DNA from: Methylophilus sp.
GTDB lineage: Bacteria; Pseudomonadota; Gammaproteobacteria; Burkholderiales; Methylophilaceae
Reading direction: 5' to 3'
Assembly (NCBI RefSeq): GCF_008015755.1
Contig: NZ_SSGF01000017.1
Location: forward strand, 1 to 64,000
Length of the DNA stretch: 64,000 nucleotides
Within the stretch, counting starts at the first letter, position 1; each line of letters starts with the position of its first letter. Both the position numbers and the translations under genes were made by a program. The notes under the pieces were generated by a model. That model was not told the DNA's origin. It ran no database searches and saw nothing but the letters and a program-made list of their open reading frames with translations. Below, piece after piece: positions 51,454-61,419 of this stretch.

Positions 51454-52365
51454 TTATCTCCGAGGGCATGCTTCTAATGCAGCGGTAAGATCTACTATTC
51501 TGCGAAACCTTTTGTACGGTTCTTTTTCCATTATCTTTTGTATGATGTTTGAAAACTCAGCTGAACATAATCCTAAGTCATGTAAAGGTTTCGCCTTATT
51601 AGTAACGACATTATGTAGGACTGTATATAAATCAGAAGCTCCGTCATCAAAAGGGTTGAAACCAGCCAGTAATTCATAGCATAAAGTGCCTAATGAGAAA
51701 AAATCGCTTTTGAATGATATATTCAATTTGTCATTTCGTGCTTGCTCTGGGCTAGCATACTTGGGAGTGCAGGGGCCAAAGTCTCCAATGGTTAATGTAA
51801 CTCCAGCTACTCCCTCCACCCTTACGATGCCCAAGTCGATGATCACAACTTCTCCATCAGGTCGAATCAATATGTTTTGAGGCTTAATGTCGCGATGTAT
51901 TAGTGGAGGTTTAGACTCCCAAAGTGGTTGCAGTGCAATTACCAACTTTTTGATAAGATCTAAAACAGCTGATTCGGAGATGTAATTACCTCTGAGTTGG
52001 TCTAGTGGTTCAGCTTGTACTCGCTCTTCAATTGTTATAAAGAGTTTGGACGATAGCGGTTCTTCGGTAGCAGGGTCTTGAACGAACGTTTCAGAATAAA
52101 TCAGTCTGGGATAGTGAGGAGTTGCGAGTGAGGATAATATTTGAATTTCTCGCTGAATGTAGCTTACTGTTTGCGGTGAATCTCCGCACGCTACTTTTAA
52201 GACGACTTCTTCCCACTGTGTATGATCAGGTATCCAATCAGCATTTTCAGGATTGCAAAAATATACTACTCTTTGACCTGAAGGAGATGCAACTGCTTGG
52301 ATAGTTAGTCCCGGAAGTAAACGAGCCAATAAATCCCTCAGATCAGGAGTATCAAATAGTTTCAT
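51454..52365 (-). CDS. Eukaryotic-like Ser/Thr protein kinase
   Basis: VVLKVA, LIHRDIKPQNILI, VIIDLGIVR, YASPEQ. Confidence 0.92.
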   Translation of the reverse strand: MKLFDTPDLRDLLARLLPGLTIQAVASPSGQRVVYFCNPENADWIPDHTQWEEVVLKVACGDSPQTVSYIQREIQILSSLATPHYPRLIYSETFVQDPATEEPLSSKLFITIEERVQAEPLDQLRGNYISESAVLDLIKKLVIALQPLWESKPPLIHRDIKPQNILIRPDGEVVIIDLGIVRVEGVAGVTLTIGDFGPCTPKYASPEQARNDKLNISFKSDFFSLGTLCYELLAGFNPFDDGASDLYTVLHNVVTNKAKPLHDLGLCSAEFSNIIQKIMEKEPYKRFRRIVDLTAALEACPRR

Positions 52366-52538
52366 TCTTATTAGTTATAGCTTTATCAAGAAACATACTG
52401 AATATAGTACAAATTTGTAAATATAGCAGTCAATATTTATAAACCTGAGTCTATGGTATTTGGTCAATAAAGAATGGTGTTGGAAGTAGTGCATTAGATG
52501 GTCATCTCATCGATGCACCTTACTATATTCAACGCAGA

Positions 52539-52991
52539 TTAATAGTAAATTTCTGGTATACCGAAGTGAGTACCCCACCCATCTCGGTGGGCAACATGGC
52601 AAATGTGTAGTAGAAGAGTGGAATCGGTCTGCCTGGTATCAGCAAAGCTAGAAATCATGTAATGAGAGCCTGAAGCTGTGACGATAATTTTTTGGTCGTT
52701 GTCCACGCCTACGACTCGCGAAGTATGGAAAGCTACTTTTCCAGACTCAGTAATCAAATACCCGACTGCACAGATCGGTTCAACCTCACTTAGTTTTGTA
52801 AGTCTTTTATATAAGAAGGCTTCAACTAATGTGCCTTTGAAGTTTGTGTTTTGTATGCGTGTGGCTAACCTTGATAGGTCTTCTGAATTTGCATATTCAA
52901 GCTTGAGCAGATCTCTATTTATTCTGACAATTTCATCTAAGCTTTCAGGAATTAAATCTTGCGCCTGTTGTATGAGATTTGAGGAATTCAT
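52539..52991 (-). CDS. Hypothetical protein
   Basis: 150 aa ORF in operon-like arrangement. Confidence 0.55.
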   Translation of the reverse strand: MNSSNLIQQAQDLIPESLDEIVRINRDLLKLEYANSEDLSRLATRIQNTNFKGTLVEAFLYKRLTKLSEVEPICAVGYLITESGKVAFHTSRVVGVDNDQKIIVTASGSHYMISSFADTRQTDSTLLLHICHVAHRDGWGTHFGIPEIYY

Positions 52992-52999
52992 AAATCGAG

Positions 53000-53488
53000 C
53001 TAAGCTAATTTTAATATGGTCTCAAAAATCAGTTCGTTTTGATTTTTATTAAGTCCGTTTAGGTCGTGTAGTATGAAACTCCCATTATCTAGATCATAAC
53101 GATAAACATAGCCGCTGCAGCCTTCATGAAAATATTCTGCTTTTCTAATTTGTACCAAACGATGAAGAGCCCATTTTTCAGACTTATTCAAATGACCTGG
53201 ACTAAGGAGATATGCATCCTTTAGTTTGTGGGATTCAGCAATACTGGCAAGGCTCTCAAAATTAGAAACAAGTTTTTGAGTAACGCATGAAGGTTTCCTT
53301 CCTTCATCCTCAAACTCTTGTATTTCGCACATAAACAATGGGTCAAGCACGGGTAATTCAACGATAGCTAATGAAACCATGCTTATATCTTGTTCGTGAA
53401 TGACTATGTTCTTTTTCTTAGCGTTAAACATATAGATAGCGGTAAAAATGAATGATATATCATTACATAAAAAATCTACTTTATTCAT
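53000..53488 (-). CDS. Hypothetical protein
   Basis: 162 aa ORF 8 bp upstream of next gene. Confidence 0.55.
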   Translation of the reverse strand: MNKVDFLCNDISFIFTAIYMFNAKKKNIVIHEQDISMVSLAIVELPVLDPLFMCEIQEFEDEGRKPSCVTQKLVSNFESLASIAESHKLKDAYLLSPGHLNKSEKWALHRLVQIRKAEYFHEGCSGYVYRYDLDNGSFILHDLNGLNKNQNELIFETILKLA

Positions 53489-53523
53489 ATATTAACTTAA
53501 AAATTTATAGTTTTTTAAAACAA

Positions 53524-53560
53524 AATGACTGATATATCGTGTAGTTATATATCAGTCATT
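53524..53560. promoter_or_regulatory. Palindromic operator between divergent genes
   Basis: AATGACTGATATAT-CGTGTAGTT-ATATATCAGTCATT, perfect 14-bp arms. Confidence 0.75.
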
Positions 53561-53600
53561 ACTGAAGAATGTGATTTTCTGAGCTGAGAGATATCACAAA

Positions 53601-53900
53601 ATGGAACTTAAAGGAGCGTTAGGTGAGGTATTCGCTCAAGCGCGAAAATCAGTAAAGCTGACACAGGAAGATTTCGAGACAATTTCCCCTAGAAGCTACA
53701 TTAGCCATCTGGAGCGCGGCCTCAGCTCCCCAACCATTGATAAATTGGATCAGTTGGCAGGGTTGATGGGTGTTCATGCTGTTTCATTGTTATTCCAAGC
53801 CTACCTTATACATGATAAAAGTCTTGATGCCTTGCAGCTAATGACCAAGATATTGGAGGACTCAAAAACCATAAATGAGTCTCAGGTTAAATTAACCTAA
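53601..53900 (+). CDS. XRE-family regulator
   Basis: KLTQEDFETISPRSYISHLERGLSSPTIDKLDQLAGLMGVHAVSLL. Confidence 0.85.
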   Translation: MELKGALGEVFAQARKSVKLTQEDFETISPRSYISHLERGLSSPTIDKLDQLAGLMGVHAVSLLFQAYLIHDKSLDALQLMTKILEDSKTINESQVKLT

Positions 53901-53946
53901 CTTCATTGCCGAGTCGGATTACGCTGAATTACTAGAAAGATTCTTC

Positions 53947-54612
53947 ATGAGCCCTCCCAACTTCAGAAACCGATCTCCAAAGGAAATATTGAATGATTCA
54001 AATTTCTACGAATCCTCGGGACGAGTATTCAAAGCTTTATCCTGGTTGGATATTGCGGTAAAGACAAAAACTGTTAGTGCTTTGGAGTATGCTGCGCTTG
54101 AAGTTAGATTGGCCATAGAACAATTAGTATTTGAAGAGTTAATAGTTGGCGTGGGCACTACTCTTGACCGGAAAGATTATAAAAAATGCAAAGGTGATGT
54201 CGTCAAGTTAACTAAGGTTATAAATAGACTGATTCCAAAGTATGAAATGCTTGTTGATTTCAGTAAAGCAATGATGCCTCCGAATTTTCCCATTACTAAA
54301 TGGGACAACAAAAAACTAAATTCTCACCATGGCAGAGTGTCTCAATACCTTCATTGGTCAGGAGGATTGGATGTGACTATACACTCAGAAAAGTGGTTCC
54401 AACGAGGTGTAGATTTAGTCACAGAAGTTGCAAATTATATGTGGAATGGCCTAACAACTGGAAACACTGCGGTGATGAATTTGGAGAAGCTTGAGCCTGA
54501 AATTTTGGAACTATGGGAATTGTTCTCCACTGGGGAAATTTCGCTAGAAACTGCAGTCCTTCGAGCGGAAATTTTAGAGCCATTGTTAATGGCCAGAATT
54601 AATAATCGCTAA
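53947..54612 (+). CDS. Hypothetical protein
   Basis: 221 aa ORF downstream of XRE gene. Confidence 0.55.
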   Translation: MSPPNFRNRSPKEILNDSNFYESSGRVFKALSWLDIAVKTKTVSALEYAALEVRLAIEQLVFEELIVGVGTTLDRKDYKKCKGDVVKLTKVINRLIPKYEMLVDFSKAMMPPNFPITKWDNKKLNSHHGRVSQYLHWSGGLDVTIHSEKWFQRGVDLVTEVANYMWNGLTTGNTAVMNLEKLEPEILELWELFSTGEISLETAVLRAEILEPLLMARINNR

Positions 54613-54767
54613 TCTCTGATCATTAAATAGGTTTTGGATGCCTGTTCCCGACTTATTAAATAGAGGTCAATAAAAGCTTAATATTGAATAATGAGTTGAT
54701 ACTAAGTCGAATAACTTGTAATTGGATGTACTCGCAGGTATGAACAATATTTTGAAAGGGCGAAGAG

Positions 54768-55796
54768 GTGCCATTATTAGATGCAGAAAAATTAAAGGAA
54801 AATGCGCTGACTTCCATTCGATTAGGAATTGAGGACTTTCAGCGCAGTCAGATTCCATTTGATCAAGGGGGTGATCCTGAACGAGCCCTTTCAGCTATTC
54901 GGAATTTATTTGCAGGAGTATTACTACTCTTTAAATATAAAATTGCTACATCCGTAGATGATCCTGAACATGCAGCTACTTTGATATTTAATCCCCCTGA
55001 AGTATTACCTCAAGCGGATGGTCACGGCGGAGTTGAGTGGCAACCTGTAGGAAACTTCAAAAAAACGACTATCGATGTTACAACGATAAAAAAGCGCTTC
55101 GATGGTTTCGGCATTGAAATGGATTGGGAAACTATCGATAAGCTCCAAGAGTGCCGCAATCATTTGGAACATTTGCATCCGGCTAATACACTCGGTGAAG
55201 TCGCAGACTTTGTCGCTGAGCTGTTCCCGATATTACGTGATTTTGTACATTCTGAGATGAACGAACAACCTGCGGACCTATTGGGTGGGGCTTGGCCGAT
55301 AATGCTCAAACATCACACATTTTTTATTGACACAATTAAAGAGTGTGCAGAAGCCTGGACTGAAGCCGCCGTGCCAAAGCTAATCCAACCTTGGTTGGAA
55401 AAATGCCAATGCGAGGCTTGTGGCTCATCTCTTATACGTCCAGATAGTGATGACCTTGACGATGGGTTGCAAGTAGATGAGGACGATATAACATTCAGGT
55501 ATGAATGTGTAGCTTGTGGATACAGAGACCTCATTGCACCTTTGATTATCAAAAGTCTAAGTAATGACTTTGATTATGATCCACGTGATGGTGGTGAGCC
55601 TAGTGTAGAGCGCTGCGATGAATGTCAGCGTGACACGTTCGTCATTCATGAGCAACAGTGCTTATGGTGTGAAGTGGAGCTCGATTACAAAGAGTGTAAC
55701 GTTTGTGAAGAACCGTTGCGCCAGGATGATCAGGCAAACGGAGGACTTTGTGGATACCACCACCACGTATATGAAAAGGTTATGCGAGAAGATTGA
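54768..55796 (+). CDS. HEPN-like N-terminus plus multi zinc-ribbon protein (GTG start)
   Basis: ECRNHLEHLHP (Rx4H); CQCEACGSS/CVACG, CDEC/CLWC, CNVC pairs. Confidence 0.55.
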   Translation: MPLLDAEKLKENALTSIRLGIEDFQRSQIPFDQGGDPERALSAIRNLFAGVLLLFKYKIATSVDDPEHAATLIFNPPEVLPQADGHGGVEWQPVGNFKKTTIDVTTIKKRFDGFGIEMDWETIDKLQECRNHLEHLHPANTLGEVADFVAELFPILRDFVHSEMNEQPADLLGGAWPIMLKHHTFFIDTIKECAEAWTEAAVPKLIQPWLEKCQCEACGSSLIRPDSDDLDDGLQVDEDDITFRYECVACGYRDLIAPLIIKSLSNDFDYDPRDGGEPSVERCDECQRDTFVIHEQQCLWCEVELDYKECNVCEEPLRQDDQANGGLCGYHHHVYEKVMRED

Positions 55797-56274
55797 ATGA
55801 AGATTGTGTATATTTTCTCATATCACCTTGATGGGCATAAGGCCCTTAGTGAACTCTGACATTAATTGATCAGCCTCACAGCATACTCATTATGCTAAAT
55901 ACAAAAGTCTCAAGGTTGCTATCAGGGTCAGTTAACAGTCCTTTTGATATCAGCAAACAAGTTGACGATGTTATAAAAAGTCTATGATTGGAAGAGGAAA
56001 ACTTAAACAGTTAATTCAAGCAGCGTTGCTGATTCGTAATCATTCTATATGAGGGCTTTCAAGTATGAGAGATATTTTTGTAAAGATATTATCTTTACAC
56101 TCAAAAACTCCAAGCTCATTTCAAAGCACTTTTCCTCCCAAAAAAGGAGCATAACTTAACATTTATTTGTGTAAGCGTCATGATGTCGTTATTTATGAAT
56201 CGTTTTAAGTAGGAAATCTCCCCTTTATAAGTACTACCGTTTTGACAGTCACCAAATCAATTATTGTAGATTTA

Positions 56275-56304
56275 ATAAAGCCTTGTTTTTACAGGGCTTT
56301 ATTA
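56275..56304. terminator. Terminator-like hairpin at island right margin
   Basis: AATAAAGCCttgtttttacaGGGCTTTATT. Confidence 0.6.
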
Positions 56305-56673
56305 TTTTGTGCATCAACAAAATGTGTGATTGAGATGTAGAAATAGAAAATGATGTGGTTCTGCTTAATAAGAAAAACCAGGCTAGTGCATGTGGGAGAG
56401 TGAGCAGGCATAATCTGCCTCGCAGATAGCGTCAGATCGGAATCTGCCACCTCTTGAATCTATACACCTAGTCAATGATAAACGCTGGCTGGGGTGCTTC
56501 AGTCAAAAACTAACATTGTTTTAGGCAAGAATTTAATAAATTTAAGACTTGATTCGACATTTAAATTAATTCATTCTTGGCGGTGTTCATGAGTTTATTT
56601 ATTTAAATGAATCATGCGTACATTCATGTCAGTCACCCGTTGTAATGCGCTTTTCTAGGAAGGACCCCCACTC

Positions 56674-57132
56674 ATGGCAACCCTCAATATCAATGGTACC
56701 ACTCACCAAGTAGATGCCCCGGATGATATGCCCCTGCTATGGGCGATCAGAGATATTATCGGCCTGACAGGCACCAAGTTTGGCTGTGGCATTGCGCAAT
56801 GCGGCGCATGCACGATTCATGTGGATGGTCAGGCGACGCGTTCTTGTGTCTTACCGATTTCGGCCGTGAGTGGTAAAAAAATTACGACCATAGAGGCGGT
56901 TGGCGAAACCGCAGCTGGTCAGTCAATTCAAAAAGCCTGGTTAGACCAGGAGGTGATGCAATGTGGTTATTGTCAGTCCGGTCAGATCATGTCAGCTTGT
57001 GCTTTGCTTAGCCAACACCCGCAGCCGAATGATGCGCAAATCGATGCTGCCATGTCAGGCAATATTTGCCGCTGTGGCACTTATCCACGTATACGTGCGG
57101 CGATCAAGTTAGCTGCCAAGGAAGGAGTCTGA
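56674..57132 (+). CDS. 2Fe-2S subunit of xanthine dehydrogenase-family oxidoreductase (IorA-like)
   Basis: [46 protein letters not shown]. Confidence 0.92.
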   Translation: MATLNINGTTHQVDAPDDMPLLWAIRDIIGLTGTKFGCGIAQCGACTIHVDGQATRSCVLPISAVSGKKITTIEAVGETAAGQSIQKAWLDQEVMQCGYCQSGQIMSACALLSQHPQPNDAQIDAAMSGNICRCGTYPRIRAAIKLAAKEGV

Positions 57133-57134
57133 TC

Positions 57135-59351
57135 ATGTCACAAGGGCTTATTCAAGCATTAGCCGATCAATACACGGTGGCGAATCCTCCTCGACGTCAG
57201 TTTCTTAAAATAGCCGCCTCAGTCAGTGCAACCGCGGCTGGCGGTATGGTGTTAAGTATCAGTTTGCCGGCCTTGAGCCAAAGCAAGCAAACCCAGGCCT
57301 ATAGTGAGTTGGACAACGGCAAGGGCGTGCTGGCGCCTAATGGATTTATCAGGATTGATAAAACAGGCGAGGTCACCATGATTATGCCCAAGGTTGAAAT
57401 GGGACAGGGGGTGTATACCTCTATTCCTATGCTATTAGCAGAAGAGCTAGAGGTGGATCTGCACACGGTGAAGCTGGAGCATGCCCCGCCCAATGAGAAG
57501 CTTTATGCAGATGCGTTGTTGGGCGCGCAGGTCACAGGCGGATCAACCTCCATCCGTGCACTGTGGGAGCCGATGCGTCAGGCGGGCGCCGTGTGTCGAT
57601 CATTGCTCGTGACTGCCGCTGCACAGAAATGGAAAGTGGCTGCAGCGAGCTGTTATGCAAAATCGGGCGTGGTTTACCACGATGCATCAAGGCGAACACT
57701 GAGCTACGGTGCGCTAGTCGCTGCTGCCAGTCAATTGCCGGTGCCCAAGAGCGTCGTGCTCAAAGACCCTAAAGACTTTAAACTGATCGGGACTTCTGCC
57801 AAGCGTTTGGATACCCCTGACAAAGCAAATGGTCAGGCCAAGTTTGGCATTGATGCGCGTCCAAACAATGTGAAGTTCGCGGTGATTGCCACCTGTCCTG
57901 TGTTTGGTGGCAAGCTCGCCAGTGTGGATGATAGCCGCGCCCTGACAATGCCGAGCGTGCTGCAAGTCGTCAAGGTGGATAATGCGGTTGCGGTGATTGG
58001 CACGAATACCTGGGCCGCCAAACGTGGCCTGGGCGCGTTAGAGATCACATGGGATGAAGGCAAAAGCGCTGCGGTCAACACCCGTGATTTGATTCAAGAC
58101 TTGCGTGAAGCAGCCAAAAAGCCAGGTGCCGTGGCTAAAAAAACAGGCAATGCTGCCAGTGCTTATAAAAAAGCTGATAAAACGCTCAGTGTTGAGTATG
58201 AGCAACCATTTTTGGCACATGCCACGATGGAACCTATGAACTGCACGGTAGAAGTCAGCGCTTTTGGCTGCGATATTTGGGTGGGGACGCAAATCCCTAC
58301 CTTTGCGCAGGGCATGGCAGCCAAAATACTCAACATGCCGGTTGAAAAAGTCAGGTTACATAACTTCCTGATTGGCGGTGGTTTTGGCAGACGGCTAGAG
58401 TTTGATGGCGTTGTGCAGGCGGTGAAAGTGGCCAAGCAAGTGAAGGGGCCAGTCAAAGTGATCTGGACCCGGGAAGAAGATATCCAGCATGATATGTTCC
58501 GCCCTTATTACTTTGATCGCATCTCTGCCGGGCTGGATGCTCAAGGGAAACCGGTTGCATGGTCACACCGTATTGTCGGCTCGTCTATCATGGCGCGCTT
58601 TGCGCCGCCATTAGTCAAAAACGGCGTAGACCCGGATGCAGTAGAAGTCTCGGCGGAACTGCCGTATGCCTTACCGAATGTGTATGTTGATTACGTACGG
58701 GTAGAGCCGCGAGATGTGCCCACCGCATTTTGGCGCGGCGTTGGCCCGACGCGTGGTACGTTTGTGGTGGAAAGCTTTATCGATGAACTGGCGCACTTGG
58801 CGCACATCGATCCAGTGAAATACCGGCTGGATTTGCTCAGTCCAAGCCCTAGACTGAAAAACGCTTTGCAAACGGCGGTGAGCAAGAGTGACTGGGGTAA
58901 GCCACTCGCAAAAGGGCAGGGCCGCGGTGTGTCTGTGATGCATGCGTTTGGCACCTTCTTGGCGATGGTGGTCGATGTCACGGTGAATGATCAGGGTGAG
59001 GTGAAAATTAACCGCGTGGTCTCTGCGGTGGATTGCGGCATGACAGTGAATCCGGATACCGTGATTGCGCAAATTCAAGGTGGCGTTATTTTTGGCCTGA
59101 CCGCTGTTTTATTCAACGAAATTACCATTGAACATGGCCGGGTGCAGCAAACGAACTTTAATGATTACCGCATGCTACGCATGAATGAATCACCGGCGAT
59201 TGACGTGCACCTGATTAAAAGTGCCGAGGCACCAGGCGGCATTGGTGAACCTGGCACTGCCGCCATCGGCGCTGCATTAACCAATGCCGTGTTCTCGGCC
59301 ACGGGCAAACGCATTCGCAAACTGCCGATTGGTCAACAACTGAAAGCATAA
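57135..59351 (+). CDS. Molybdopterin-binding subunit, isoquinoline 1-oxidoreductase/aldehyde dehydrogenase family (IorB-like)
   Basis: Tat-like N-terminus, MPKVEMGQGVYTSIPMLLAEELEV, GGGFGRRLEFD, GIGEPGTAAIG. Confidence 0.92.
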   Translation: MSQGLIQALADQYTVANPPRRQFLKIAASVSATAAGGMVLSISLPALSQSKQTQAYSELDNGKGVLAPNGFIRIDKTGEVTMIMPKVEMGQGVYTSIPMLLAEELEVDLHTVKLEHAPPNEKLYADALLGAQVTGGSTSIRALWEPMRQAGAVCRSLLVTAAAQKWKVAAASCYAKSGVVYHDASRRTLSYGALVAAASQLPVPKSVVLKDPKDFKLIGTSAKRLDTPDKANGQAKFGIDARPNNVKFAVIATCPVFGGKLASVDDSRALTMPSVLQVVKVDNAVAVIGTNTWAAKRGLGALEITWDEGKSAAVNTRDLIQDLREAAKKPGAVAKKTGNAASAYKKADKTLSVEYEQPFLAHATMEPMNCTVEVSAFGCDIWVGTQIPTFAQGMAAKILNMPVEKVRLHNFLIGGGFGRRLEFDGVVQAVKVAKQVKGPVKVIWTREEDIQHDMFRPYYFDRISAGLDAQGKPVAWSHRIVGSSIMARFAPPLVKNGVDPDAVEVSAELPYALPNVYVDYVRVEPRDVPTAFWRGVGPTRGTFVVESFIDELAHLAHIDPVKYRLDLLSPSPRLKNALQTAVSKSDWGKPLAKGQGRGVSVMHAFGTFLAMVVDVTVNDQGEVKINRVVSAVDCGMTVNPDTVIAQIQGGVIFGLTAVLFNEITIEHGRVQQTNFNDYRMLRMNESPAIDVHLIKSAEAPGGIGEPGTAAIGAALTNAVFSATGKRIRKLPIGQQLKA

Positions 59352-59360
59352 GGAGCCGCA

Positions 59361-60638
59361 ATGAATCTGGCATCAGGGTTGATGAAATTAGGTCTCTCAG
59401 TGATCACGTTTACTTACTCTTTGAGTGTGTTTGCCGTCAATCTGGCAGAGGTCAAAAAAGGGGAGTATCTGGCCCGGGTCGGGGATTGTATCTCCTGTCA
59501 CACTGCACCGCATGGTAAACCCTACGCGGGTGGCCTGCCCATGCTGACGCCAGTGGGCGCTATTTATACAACCAATATCACGCCTGATGCCGAAACAGGC
59601 ATTGGTCGATACACTGAATCCGAGTTTGCTCACGCCCTGCGGCGCGGGGTGGCCAAAGATGGCCATCATCTTTATCCGGCCATGCCCTATCCGTCTTATG
59701 CCAAAGTCAGTGACGCCGACATTCACTATCTTTATTTGTACTTTATGCATGGCGTTAAACCTGTGCGCCAATCAAACAAGGCGAGCGAGATTCCCTGGCC
59801 CTTAAATTACAGGTTTCCTTTGGCTGTTTGGAATCGCATTTTTCTGGATAAGCAGACATATCAGGCAGATGCCTCAAAAGATGCCAGCTGGAATCGTGGC
59901 GCTTACTTGGTGCAGGGGCTGGGGCATTGTGGCGCTTGCCACACACCGCGTGGTCTGGCGTTTCAAGAAAAAGGGCTGACGCATGCCTCGGATCACTTTT
60001 TAAGTGGCGAAACCCTCGAAGGATGGTCGGCCACCAATTTACGTGGTGACCACAATACTGGCCTTGGCCGATGGTCTGAGGCAGATATTCTGGTCTATCT
60101 CAAATCTGGGGCGAATCAGCATAGTTCTGCGTTTGGCACCATGACCACCGTGATTAACAACAGCACAGAAGGCATGACAACAGAGGATTTAAGCGGTATC
60201 GCGACTTATTTGAAAACAATCAAAGGGACCAACGACAAGCATCAAAAACCTTATCAATATGATCCGAACGCGACTCAGGCTCAATTTAAAACCGTCACAA
60301 GTTATCCAGGCGCCAGGTTGTATCAACAATATTGCGTAGCCTGTCATGGTCAGGATGGTAAAGGGGTGGCGCCTTATTTATCACCGCTGGCTGGCAACCC
60401 TGCTGTTATGGACCCGGATCCATCATCACTGATTAACGTGATTTTGAATGGGTCGCCGCAGCTTAAAGCGCAAGGCGTGGCGGCACCGTTCAATATGCCG
60501 AAATTCCGCCACATGCTGAATGACACGGAGGTAGCGCAGCTCGTCAGTTTTATGCAGACGGCGTGGAATCATCCGCTGGAGGCGACCAGCGCGCAGGACG
60601 TCGCCAAGATTCGCAAACTGGCGCCTTCGGCTCATTAA
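59361..60638 (+). CDS. Multi-heme cytochrome c subunit
   Basis: Three CxxCH motifs: CISCH, CGACH, CVACH. Confidence 0.93.
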   Translation: MNLASGLMKLGLSVITFTYSLSVFAVNLAEVKKGEYLARVGDCISCHTAPHGKPYAGGLPMLTPVGAIYTTNITPDAETGIGRYTESEFAHALRRGVAKDGHHLYPAMPYPSYAKVSDADIHYLYLYFMHGVKPVRQSNKASEIPWPLNYRFPLAVWNRIFLDKQTYQADASKDASWNRGAYLVQGLGHCGACHTPRGLAFQEKGLTHASDHFLSGETLEGWSATNLRGDHNTGLGRWSEADILVYLKSGANQHSSAFGTMTTVINNSTEGMTTEDLSGIATYLKTIKGTNDKHQKPYQYDPNATQAQFKTVTSYPGARLYQQYCVACHGQDGKGVAPYLSPLAGNPAVMDPDPSSLINVILNGSPQLKAQGVAAPFNMPKFRHMLNDTEVAQLVSFMQTAWNHPLEATSAQDVAKIRKLAPSAH

Positions 60639-60726
60639 GCTATATTTGCAAGATGTGCGCAGGCTGATTTCATGGGCAATCTTGTGAATTGAGCCCTTTC
60701 AAAACGTGGACTGCATCATTAGTATC

Positions 60727-60760
60727 AATCGCCCGAGTGATTCACTCGGGCGATTTTTTT
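60727..60760 (+). terminator. Rho-independent terminator
   Basis: ATCGCCCGAGTGATTCACTCGGGCGAT + T run. Confidence 0.9.
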
Positions 60761-60782
60761 GATGACGTCTGAAAGGTAAATG

Positions 60783-61403
60783 ATGCCATGGATGCAGCCC
60801 CGGCAGGGATGCCGTCATGTGTTATTTGTTTGTATCGCCCTGTTATTGCTATGTGTGAGTGCAGTCCATGCGCGGCCAGCCCCAAAAACAGCGCATGTGC
60901 CGCAGTTAACCACTAAACAGGCCGTGAGCGCACATACCGAAGACCTGCGCGCGTTGATGCAGGCCTTATACACTGCATACCCAGCCGAACTGGCCAAGAG
61001 CACCCAGGTGGGGCCGCGCGAAATGACCGAGTGGGTGTTTGATGGCAAAGCGAATTGGCGTTTTGAGGGTATTCGTCGTTTGCAAGGACAAGAGGCCTTA
61101 GCCTTGCTGTTTGATCAAGCATTTGCCGGTGACCATATTTTGGCGCTGGTGGTTGGTTTGGAAACGTTGGTGTTTGAGGCTTATGGCAGCCATAACGAAT
61201 TTGATATTCCAGCCGAACGTGACCAGCGAAGGCTCGCAATGCTGCTATGCGAGCTGCAAGCGTTGCCGCTGCGTTTGCAGGCTAACACGCAGATGAATAC
61301 GGTGTTGCGTCAGCCCGTTGCGCAGCAGCATATTTCTACAACCCTGCAAACATTGATGCTGCGCCTACGAGATCGTGAGCAGGTGGCTGCGGCATGCCAT
61401 TGA
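60783..61403 (+). CDS. Putative secreted hypothetical protein
   Basis: Signal peptide; ends after aroE-unrelated 207 aa ORF; no family recognised. Confidence 0.6.
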   Translation: MPWMQPRQGCRHVLFVCIALLLLCVSAVHARPAPKTAHVPQLTTKQAVSAHTEDLRALMQALYTAYPAELAKSTQVGPREMTEWVFDGKANWRFEGIRRLQGQEALALLFDQAFAGDHILALVVGLETLVFEAYGSHNEFDIPAERDQRRLAMLLCELQALPLRLQANTQMNTVLRQPVAQQHISTTLQTLMLRLRDREQVAAACH

Positions 61404-61419
61404 TGTTTATGCGCGGACT

